Positions 26,158 to 32,870 of a stretch of DNA of 32,870 bases are shown here, one piece after another. Below the pieces are notes generated by a model. The model was not told the DNA's origin, did not search any database, and was given only the letters and a program-made list of their open reading frames with translations. The position numbers and the translations under genes were made by a program. Source of the DNA: Candidatus Altimarinota bacterium (lineage in GTDB: Bacteria > Cyanobacteriota > Cyanobacteriia > Cyanobacteriales > Microcystaceae); the NCBI GenBank assembly GCA_012031035.1, contig JAAUUT010000066.1, forward strand, positions 1 through 32,870, written 5' to 3'. Each line of letters begins with the position of its first letter. The stretch's first letter is position 1.

Positions 26158-27443
26158 TAGAACTTTTGATTGGCTATGGGGCGCACTAACTGTCCGGGGA
26201 CAAGACGATGAGTACCGCCCACAATGACGCGATCGCCCTCTTGAATAGTCCCCCGAACTAGGACGCGATCGCTTTCGGTATGCAACACTTCTACATCCCT
26301 TCGTTCGAGAGGAAAGGCATCAATCCTATTGACAGGAATGGATTGGGATCGATCTGTTTTTCCTAAGACGTAGCAAGACCATAAACCGCGCACCCCTTGA
26401 ACTAATGCAGTTGTGGGCAACCAATATCCAGACTCGCCAATAATCTGCGCTAATTCCAACCGAGCAACTTGTCCCGGCGAAACTTTTCTTCCTAGCGACT
26501 CATCTAAGGTTAAAACTACTGTATGGGTGCGGGTGCTTGCGTCTAACTCTGGAAGAATTGACGAGACTTTGGCTCGATAGATTTTTTGTCCAATTTTTAG
26601 CCTTTGATAGCTGCCCAGAGGAATTTGGGCAACTGCGCTTGTGGGAACGCCGATGCGGGCTTCGAGGGCTTTATTTTCCACCAAACGCAAGATTGGCTGC
26701 CCAGCAGATACGACGGTTCCCTCGTCAAGTAGGCGGCGAGAGATCGTTGCACTAAAGGGAGCTTTGAGAATGTTTTTTTTCAACTGGAGTTGGATCGTAG
26801 CAATTTTGGCATCATATTGCTCGATTAACGATTTTTGGGCTTCAATCTGTTCGGAGCGCACGCCTGCCAGTAACTCATCTAACTCGCTTTTGGCTTTGTC
26901 GAGACGAGCTTGGAGAACGGCGCGATCGCTTTTTGTCTGGTCGAATTGCTCGCGCGAAATTGCTCCTTGAGCATAAAGTGCTTTTCTGCGCTGACTTTTT
27001 TGGCGGGCAAGTTCTAGTTGTTCGCTCAAATCTCTAACCGATGCCCGTGCTGAAGCAATGGTTTCGGCACGAGAACCTGCTTGCATTTCTTGTAATTTAG
27101 CAACAGCCTGCGCCTTCTGGGCCAGTAATTCGCGGCGGGAGATTTCTAAATTTTGGGAATCTAAGTAAGCTAACGGACTGCCAGCACTGACGCGATCGCC
27201 TTCATCAACTAAAATACGGATTAATTGACCGGGCTGCTCGAATCCTAGTTCGCTAGTGCGGCGAGCCGCAATCGTGCCCGTATAAAAGCGCGATTCGCCG
27301 TAGGAATTGACTCCCTCGACGGCGATGGTTTTTACGGCGAGGATGTTTGCCTCTTGAGAGACTTTTGCTGGTTTGGGTTTTATAGTGGGACGATCGCGCT
27401 CTTTGAGAAACATTAACGAACCTAATATTAAAAGGGTAGTCAT
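26157..27443 (-). CDS. RND efflux periplasmic adaptor (membrane fusion protein)
   Basis: The 428-residue frame has an N-terminal hydrophobic segment and a split lipoyl domain (GFEQPGQLIRILVDEGDRVS and LKAPFSATISRRLLDEGTVV). Between the two halves is a long coiled-coil hairpin (about 110-235). The beta-barrel and membrane-proximal domains follow (PGQVARLELAQIIGESGYWL, RVIVGGTHRLVPGQLVRP). It would link the RND permease to an outer-membrane channel. The start is uncertain. From the ATG at 27443 the membrane helix is short. In the same frame upstream, KKPEIKKTVLLGCMTTLLIL extends it to a normal length but has no start codon, which suggests a missing base near 27475-27490 linking it to the frame at 27449-27715. 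Confidence 0.88.
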   Translation of the reverse strand: MTTLLILGSLMFLKERDRPTIKPKPAKVSQEANILAVKTIAVEGVNSYGESRFYTGTIAARRTSELGFEQPGQLIRILVDEGDRVSAGSPLAYLDSQNLEISRRELLAQKAQAVAKLQEMQAGSRAETIASARASVRDLSEQLELARQKSQRRKALYAQGAISREQFDQTKSDRAVLQARLDKAKSELDELLAGVRSEQIEAQKSLIEQYDAKIATIQLQLKKNILKAPFSATISRRLLDEGTVVSAGQPILRLVENKALEARIGVPTSAVAQIPLGSYQRLKIGQKIYRAKVSSILPELDASTRTHTVVLTLDESLGRKVSPGQVARLELAQIIGESGYWLPTTALVQGVRGLWSCYVLGKTDRSQSIPVNRIDAFPLERRDVEVLHTESDRVLVRGTIQEGDRVIVGGTHRLVPGQLVRPIANQKF

Positions 27444-27448
27444 GCACC

Positions 27449-27715
27449 CTAATAAAACAGTTTTCTTAATTTCTGGTTTTTTGTCGATTTTTCAGCCTTA
27501 AAATCCGCCAAAATGCTTTTTTTTCCGTTCAGTTCGTGGCTGTTTGGCGTTCTAGGATAGAGATCTCTAACGAATGCCTCAGATGACGGAGCGTTTAGCG
27601 ACTCTACTCCCAAAGCTGATTTCTGGCACTGGTTGAGTCCCTCTGACTTGAGTTGCGAGGGATTGGCTAATTCCAAAGAAGCTGATTTGCTCTCAAAAAC
27701 CTGTAAATAAGGCAC
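27449..27715 (-). CDS. Small open frame, probably part of a neighbouring gene
   Basis: An 88-codon frame starting at GTG sits between the response regulator and the adaptor, overlapping the regulator tail by 49 bases. It is hydrophilic, Ser/Lys/Asn-rich and recognised by no family. Two readings are possible. It may be the N-terminal extension of the adaptor: its FKAEKS would continue as DKKPEIKKTVLLGC with one added base. Or it may be the C-terminal part of the response regulator, whose annotated end (LCLIYRFLRANQLLWN) looks unnatural, again with one base added. An independent gene is the least likely option. Confidence 0.35.
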   Translation of the reverse strand: MPYLQVFESKSASLELANPSQLKSEGLNQCQKSALGVESLNAPSSEAFVRDLYPRTPNSHELNGKKSILADFKAEKSTKNQKLRKLFY

Positions 27716-28176
27716 AAAACAGTTTTTTGAGGACTCAATGAAAGTTGAGTTTCGGTTGAAGCTGGTACTTCAGTAACAATTTTTTTGAGCAGACTTGGTT
27801 CGATTTGATGACATCCTCGCTCGACAAAGCGAATTGTATTAGCTAACTCTGCCGCCTGAGCACTTTTAAGAAGATAGCCCTGCGCTCCTGCTCGCAGGGC
27901 ATGAGCGAGAGAAACTTCATCATCGCTAACAGTGAGAACGATAATTTTGGTACGAGGAAAGCGCCTACAAATAATCTCCGTTGCCGTTATGCCATTCATG
28001 ACTGGCATCTCAATGTCTATGAGGACAATATCTGGCAAGAGAGCTTCTACTTGCGCGATCGCGGTTTGTCCGTTGTGAGCGCGTCCGACAACTTGAAAAT
28101 CTTCTTGGGACTCTAGCCAAGTTTGCAAGACTTCGCACAGGAGAGCCTGGTCATCTACCAGTAAAATACGAGTCAT
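27667..28176 (-). CDS. Receiver-domain response regulator without visible output domain
   Basis: The 169-residue product is a CheY/NarL-type receiver. It has Asp8-Asp9 (LLVDDQ), phospho-acceptor Asp54 (IVLIDIEMP), Thr82 (IIVLTVSDDE) and Lys104 (GYLLKSA), so it should be phosphorylatable. The alpha4-beta5 sequence ALRAGAQGYLLKSAQAAELA is of the NarL subgroup, which normally continues into a LuxR helix-turn-helix. Here the chain ends after about 45 more residues with no helix-turn-helix. A downstream frame (27715-27449) may be its lost tail but also has no such motif. No histidine kinase is in the window. It starts 17 bp after the SBBP gene stop and is in line with the efflux genes. Confidence 0.85.
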   Translation of the reverse strand: MTRILLVDDQALLCEVLQTWLESQEDFQVVGRAHNGQTAIAQVEALLPDIVLIDIEMPVMNGITATEIICRRFPRTKIIVLTVSDDEVSLAHALRAGAQGYLLKSAQAAELANTIRFVERGCHQIEPSLLKKIVTEVPASTETQLSLSPQKTVLCLIYRFLRANQLLWN

Positions 28177-28193
28177 TTACTAAACCCAAGTTA

Positions 28194-30415
28194 CTAACCA
28201 AAGACTGTATTTGAAACATTCAGATTGTTCTCATCGAAGTAATCAGAAAAATCATCAGTAAGCGAGTTAGCCAAAGCGCCTGGGAAAGCGTTTGGATTTT
28301 TGGTGTCGAATAGGCGAGCAAGTTGAGAATTAAATCGCTGTGGGTTAAATGAACCAAGGTCGTCAGATATCCCTCGATCCGGGTCAATCCGATTGTCGCC
28401 ACCAGGCAGACGCTCGTCAGGAACGATCTGGGGAGTCTTTAACGGCGCTGTAATCGGATCGCTGCCCGCGATCGCACCTTTGGCAGAGCCAGTAAATCTG
28501 TCGATTCTTCCTCTCCTACCATCGAGTTCGGCTACCCAGGCATCCACAGCTTCAGTATTGACATTCCCCAAAGGCCCATCAGTAAATCCAGTTACGTAAA
28601 CTTTTCCAGTTTTGTTGTTTATGCTAAGACCTGTTGCGTAGTCAAGCCCCGCGCTACCGAACTGTTGAACCCACTTACTATTGCCTGCTGAGTCAAACTT
28701 TGCCGTCCAAGCATCATACCCACCACGATTTCTACGACCTAACCTCCCATTGGTATATCCTGTCATGTAGATATTGTCTTTCGCGTCGATCTTCAAGTCA
28801 CCTAACAAAGCTCCATCATCTTTTGGAGTGCCAAACTGTCTGACCCATTCTAAAGTACTATCGGGGCGAAATTTGGCAAGCCAAATATCATAAGAAGTAT
28901 TGGCTTGGCTACCTTGTACCAAATCGCCTGTTGTCCATCCATAAGTATAAATATTGCCCTTGCTGTCGGTATCAACGCCCCAAGCAAAGTCAAGACCCTG
29001 ATTGGGACTGCCAAGCTGTTGAACCCAATCCACCTGACCGCCGGGATTCACTTTAGCCAACCAAATATCATACTTTACAGTTGGTGAAATTGGGTCTGCC
29101 TCTTTTACCAAACCCTGAGTCCATCCTGTCAAGTAAGTATTGCCATCCTTATCGACGGAAATGTCATAAGCTTCGTCAAAAAAGGGAGTTATGTTAAAAG
29201 GGAAACTCGCGTTTGGATCTTTAATCTGCGTAAACCACTGTTGGTTGCCATCCTTGTCGAATTTAATCGCCCAAGAATCATCCTGAGCAGGAAAATCAAA
29301 GATATCTCGTCGATTGTTTTCTTTGATGGATAATACCGATGCGTAGACATTGCCTGCTGAATCTACATCGAGAGCTAAGGAACCAATGGAAAAACCCTCA
29401 GTTAAATTATCGCCAAACTGCCGACCCCACAACAGATTGCCATTGGGGTCATACTTGGCTATCCAACCATCCTGACCCTCCGATTGCTTGGGGCCAAATA
29501 AGCTGCCCTGAGTCCCTCCCGCCAAGTAGAAATTACCGGAACTGTCGGTTTCGACATCTAAGGCTAACTCAGAACTGCTAGTACCGAACTGCTTAATAAA
29601 TTGCTGGTTGCCACGGCGGTCGTATTTGGCTACCCAGTAATCTGCTAAACCTTTACTGGTTCCTTGCAAAGTCCCAGTAGTCCATCCGGTTATGTAAACA
29701 TTGCCCGAAGGATCTGTCGCAGAACCAATACCGAGTTCGAGTCCCGGACTCGTTAATTGCTCAACTCTCCTTTGTTGCGGTTTTTTGCGGGTTTGTTGCC
29801 GACGAACTCGAAATAGTCGCCCGTCAGACTTAACTGAACTTCTGGTCTGGCAATGATGTAGCCAACGAGGTCTGGGATACCTTGTTTGAGCGAAAAAATC
29901 CCTTTGCCAAAAAACGCTTGTTGGATTCCTTCAACCCGTATTCCATTGAGATCTAACAATATATAGTCTTCTGGTTTCCCGTTTAGCTGTATCGTGTCGT
30001 GAGCGGGGGCAAAATCGTAAATAATGGCGAACTCATTAGTTCCGAAGAGGTTCGTGGTCAGTAGGGCCAATGGGTTACCGGGGTTAAGATAGTAGGAGCT
30101 ACGTGTATCTCCAAGAACGTGTCTGTCTCGCCCTACAGATGGGATATTCCTTTCTAAAATGAGCAGGGGATTACCACCTTGCTGAATATTTTGAATATTA
30201 AGGATAATTTCATATTCTTCTGGGGTGTTGTCAAATAAATCGCCAAACAAAATATCTATATTTTGTCTTTGGTTACGATTGGCGACAGGAGAGTCAGCAT
30301 ACAAACTATCATTTCCACGGCGACCGAAAACAGCTTCATAATCGAATCCAGTTTCCCCTACAACTAAGTCACTGGCTGGTGTAAATAGCGAGGTAATAAA
30401 TTCAAGTTCAGCCAT
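28194..30415 (-). CDS. SBBP beta-propeller protein with RTX-like N-terminal region, frameshifted
   Basis: Two frames (30415-29753 and down to 28194) join into one protein of about 740 residues if one A is added to the run at 29781-29786. FVGNKPAKK then continues as PQQRRVEQLTSPGLELGIGS and the propeller. The N-terminal 200 or so residues (FGRRGNDSLYADSPV, DILFGDLFDNTPEEYEIILN) look like secreted cyanobacterial proteins with degenerate Ca-binding-type repeats. The rest has six to eight SBBP-like repeats of the form GNxYxxGxTxG...DxWxAKxDxxGNxxWxxQFG, expected to fold as a beta-propeller. No Sec signal peptide is present, so a type I or other leaderless route is likely. The ATG at 30415 has AAGGAG 9 bases upstream. 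It is probably a surface or extracellular protein; its role is unknown. Confidence 0.78.
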
Positions 30416-30465
30416 TTTGTTTCACTCCTTTGTATAAATTAATTTTTTTTACTGACTTCTGACAG

Positions 30466-31464
30466 TTAAATTTTTTGTAAATCAGTTTTTTGCAGCCATT
30501 GTTGCGTGCGTCGCATTCCTTCTTGCAAATCTATTTTTGGCTCATAACCTAGCTGACTTCGTGCTTTGGCAATGGAATAAGCATAGGGACGAGTTACCCA
30601 ATTTACTGATTCTGGTAAAGTATCGGGTGTTTGACCAACAGCCGATTGACCCAGGCAGCGCACGAGGGCGATAAACTTGAGTATCCCTGCTGGTAAAGAA
30701 AATGGTGCAGGTGCATCTCCTATTTCTGCGAGGCAGGTAAAATACTCTTTCCAGGAAGTTTCTTGTCCGTCAGTGATATTAAAGGCTTCTCCATAGGCTT
30801 CTTTTTCTACCGCAAGAAATATGCCATCGATCGAGTTGTCTACATATACGTGATTCATGACTCCTTGCCCGCCATTAGCCAAGGCAAACATTCTTTTGTG
30901 CATTAATTGAAGCGGTCGGACTACCCAGGCTGTACTCCCAGGCCCGTACACATCTCCGGGTCTAATGATGATGATGCCGAAATCAGGCGGGTCGTTGAGT
31001 TTTAGGAGTTCTTTTTCACTTTCTATTTTTGTCTGACAGTAAGGATTGTTTTCTCCACAAAGCGGCCCATCTTCCGCAACATGGTTGGGAAAGTTGAAGC
31101 CGTAGACCATAACGCTTGAGAGATGAACGAAGGTTTTTACTCCAGCATCTTTAGCGGCTTTAGCCATATTAATTGTGCCACCAACATTAACTTGACGAAA
31201 CTCCTCGATCGCTCCGCCTTCTTTAACAGTGGCAGCCGCGTGCAAAACGATATCCACTCCTTGGCAAGCTTTTTCGGCAGCCGCAGGATCGGTGATGCTG
31301 CCTACAATCACCTCAGCACCTAGTTTTTGTGCAGCTTTAGCTTTCGCTTGGGAACGTTGCAGTCCTCGAACTTTCATTCCCCGATCTAAAGCGATTTCGG
31401 CAGCCCGCAAGCCAATAAAGCCACCAATTCCGGTAATGAGAAGCGTTTTGTCTTTAAGATTCAT
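30466..31464 (-). CDS. Extended SDR: NAD-dependent epimerase/dehydratase-like protein
   Basis: The 332-residue product is an extended short-chain dehydrogenase. It has an N-terminal Rossmann motif GIGGFIG (12-18), a cofactor-selecting stretch (VRGLQRSQAK), Ser116/Ser117 in HLSSVMVYG, and catalytic Tyr142-x3-Lys146 (YCQTK). The substrate region includes IIIIRPGDVYGPGSTAWVVR and NITDGQETSWKEYF. Arg near the end of the first strand would favour NADP, but this is uncertain. The VYGPG and NHVYVDN patterns are common to 3-beta-hydroxysteroid-like and sugar epimerase subgroups; the substrate cannot be read. It lies 23 bp after the unknown gene and 50 bp before the SBBP gene. Confidence 0.88.
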   Translation of the reverse strand: MNLKDKTLLITGIGGFIGLRAAEIALDRGMKVRGLQRSQAKAKAAQKLGAEVIVGSITDPAAAEKACQGVDIVLHAAATVKEGGAIEEFRQVNVGGTINMAKAAKDAGVKTFVHLSSVMVYGFNFPNHVAEDGPLCGENNPYCQTKIESEKELLKLNDPPDFGIIIIRPGDVYGPGSTAWVVRPLQLMHKRMFALANGGQGVMNHVYVDNSIDGIFLAVEKEAYGEAFNITDGQETSWKEYFTCLAEIGDAPAPFSLPAGILKFIALVRCLGQSAVGQTPDTLPESVNWVTRPYAYSIAKARSQLGYEPKIDLQEGMRRTQQWLQKTDLQKI

Positions 31465-31487
31465 GGCTCGTCCTATTAATTTAAAGT

Positions 31488-32561
31488 TCAGCTAGCAGCT
31501 AGACTCTCTTTAAGAGAAGCAAAATGTTTGCCGCCCAATTCGATTTGTCCGCGATCGATTCCTGCTTTCACTCTGGCGATGAGATATTCCCCATCGCTGG
31601 CCAGCAAATTCGTTCCGTGGTCTGGTTCGATCGCACCGATTAAGGCTATATCATCGTATCGATCGCCTAGATCGTGAATGCCGAGGAAGTTAAAAACGCC
31701 TGATTCATAGGTTCCACAAGGTACAGAAGGATTTTCAACCCCTATGTAATATTCGTTCGGCTCGAACCACTCTTTAGCTGGATAGCCATGAAAGTGAACC
31801 ATCGGCGCACCATTTTTAATTAATTCGGGTACATAAAGCGCGGCGGAAAGCGCCATTGCAACCATGACATAGATATCGTAGGAAGGTTTAATATCTGCTG
31901 CTGCCGCATCGATGCCTTCGGGTAATTGCAGCAATAACTTTTCCTGCAAGCCGACTCTGAGAATGTCCCCCTCAAGATTTAAATTCGTTTTATCCGAGCC
32001 AGAGCGAGAACTGACTAACCAAATATCGGGAATTTGCTTGAAGGCGTATTGTTGGCCGATGCGAGTCTTGATATATCGCCTGCCGATTTCATTTTGACGC
32101 ACTTCGTCGCGACTAAATCCTTCTACAGGCGACAGATTTTCCCATTCCCGCTCGGATATTTCGATCGCTCCCACATAATGCGGCGGCTCGGCGTAGGCAA
32201 CAAAACCGTAGGAAACGCCCGTTCTTCCCTTTGTCATCCAGTCAACAATATCTCTGTGAGATTTTCTCTCGATCGCGTTGTCGATTTTAAAGCCAGTAGG
32301 AAGTAAACCCGTTGCCTGCATTTCTCGACCCAATTTCACTAATTTTGCTGCATAGTCAGACTGACGAGGATCGTACTCGCCCAGTGTAAATCGACTCATC
32401 GGTAGCGGCAGAATTGGCACGTAAATTTTGGGAATTAGAGAGTGCATAACGAATCGATCCATTTCCGCGATCGCATAGGTCGAATCGGAAAGATTCATAT
32501 TAAGAATGGAAATATGAGTATCGGAAATGCCGATGGCAATTTCTGAAAAAGTCCCGATCAA
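31488..32561 (-). CDS. Uncharacterised protein, start uncertain
   Basis: I do not recognise this family. The frame from TTG at 32561 gives 357 residues, but the open frame runs further up to a stop at 32754-32756 with coherent, protein-like sequence (RKISVAKITQFLSWAEESIQ, LTELNKEFTNPNIPYQQKIP). The real protein is therefore probably about 415-420 residues. No ATG or GTG lies in that extension. A GTG in the adjacent frame (VIEEGY) near 32762-32764 would connect if one base were removed. Features seen: no membrane helix, a His/Asp/Glu-rich C-terminal third (PMVHFHGYPAKEWFEPNEYY, CGTYESGVFNFLGIHDLGDR, AIEPDHGTNLLASDGEYLIA), and many conserved-looking acidic residues. It could be an enzyme, but no motif fixes a reaction. 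It is first in the minus-strand cluster. Confidence 0.65.
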   Translation of the reverse strand: MIGTFSEIAIGISDTHISILNMNLSDSTYAIAEMDRFVMHSLIPKIYVPILPLPMSRFTLGEYDPRQSDYAAKLVKLGREMQATGLLPTGFKIDNAIERKSHRDIVDWMTKGRTGVSYGFVAYAEPPHYVGAIEISEREWENLSPVEGFSRDEVRQNEIGRRYIKTRIGQQYAFKQIPDIWLVSSRSGSDKTNLNLEGDILRVGLQEKLLLQLPEGIDAAAADIKPSYDIYVMVAMALSAALYVPELIKNGAPMVHFHGYPAKEWFEPNEYYIGVENPSVPCGTYESGVFNFLGIHDLGDRYDDIALIGAIEPDHGTNLLASDGEYLIARVKAGIDRGQIELGGKHFASLKESLAAS

Positions 32562-32797
32562 AGTACCTATGCCGATGGGAATTTTTTGTTGGTAAGGAAT
32601 GTTGGGATTGGTAAACTCTTTATTTAATTCAGTGAGGACGATCGCTTGAGTATTGGTCGGATCTTCGAGGGGTTGAATACTCTCTTCTGCCCAACTCAGA
32701 AACTGAGTAATTTTGGCAACAGAAATTTTTCGATCTTGCAGTATAACCCTCTTCTATCACTCTCCGAAACCCTTTGCCATTTCTAATTTTTGTAACT

Positions 32798-32803
32798 ATT
32801 GTA
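32798..32803 (-). promoter_or_regulatory. Candidate -10 box for the minus-strand cluster
   Basis: Reading leftward, TACAAT matches the -10 consensus at five of six positions and sits about 45 bases before the first plausible codon of the unknown gene. No good -35 element is seen 17 bases upstream, where a GCGATCGC-containing stretch lies. Confidence 0.3.
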
Positions 32804-32836
32804 CTGTAAGCGATCGCGCTCGTTATTTCTTCAGAG

Positions 32837-32868
32837 AAATTCCCTCATGCGATTGCATGAGAGAATTT
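32837..32868. terminator. Hairpin at the right edge, possible bidirectional terminator
   Basis: Arms AAATTCCCTCATGC and GCATGAGAGAATTT form a 14-bp stem with one mismatch and a 4-nt GATT loop. AT-rich flanks give A/T runs on both sides. It could end a gene lying beyond the window. Confidence 0.5.
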
Positions 32869-32870
32869 TA

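Noticed and set aside
28405..29680. Possible tandem DNA repeats in the SBBP gene
   Set aside because: The similarity is at protein level (propeller blades) and not a nucleotide satellite, so it is not listed as a separate repeat.

Overview
The window is cyanobacterial. The octamer GCGATCGC (HIP1-like) recurs inside and between genes. The gene set also fits: a four-gene nrtABCD-type nitrate transporter with its solute-binding domain duplicated on NrtC, a perfect NtcA box (GTA-N8-TAC) upstream of nrtA, a cyanobacterial-type MurA, an LpxB-like glycosyltransferase and a LysM/M23 envelope peptidase. The genus cannot be fixed from sequence alone.

Layout. 1-4.1 kb: end of an LpxB-like glycosyltransferase, two exported proteins of unknown function, and a SpoU/TrmH RNA methyltransferase on the minus strand. 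4.2-8.7 kb: tRNA-Leu(CAG), murA (apparently without an ATG/GTG start), a truncated Uma2 remnant, larC, a YciO/Sua5-like protein and a CBS-pair protein. 8.7-10.0 kb: wreckage of a type III-B (Cmr) CRISPR-Cas locus: the cmr2 tail, the cmr3 head, a roughly 165-bp MITE-like insertion between GGAACT direct repeats, and a tail carrying a HEPN-type Rx4H motif. 10.2-13.1 kb: an ECF sigma/anti-sigma pair, a 2-Cys peroxiredoxin and a frameshifted trmL. 13.6-16.2 kb: a LysM-M23 peptidase, tRNA-Met(CAT), a CRISPR-like repeat pair, a 32-bp perfect palindrome and a terminator. 16.3-22.2 kb: an NtcA-type promoter and nrtABCD. 22.3-32.8 kb: a dense minus-strand cluster transcribed from the right edge leftward: unknown protein, extended SDR, SBBP beta-propeller protein, receiver-only response regulator, RND adaptor, type II thioesterase, RND permease.

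The cluster is the strongest candidate for an undescribed system. Its genes are same-strand with gaps of 17-50 bp or overlaps, and the adaptor stop overlaps the thioesterase start. It combines acyl-release or editing chemistry, a redox enzyme, a large presumably extracellular protein and an efflux pump under one probable regulator. An inferred job is making, trimming or exporting a lipophilic metabolite or surface compound.

A caveat affects every reading of this window. At least seven genes (LpxB-like, cmr2, cmr3, trmL, nrtA, RND permease, SBBP protein) carry a single-base frameshift, mostly at a short homopolymer. Restoring one base gives family-typical sequence and length. This looks more like consensus error than decay, except in the cmr region, which is also truncated and interrupted.
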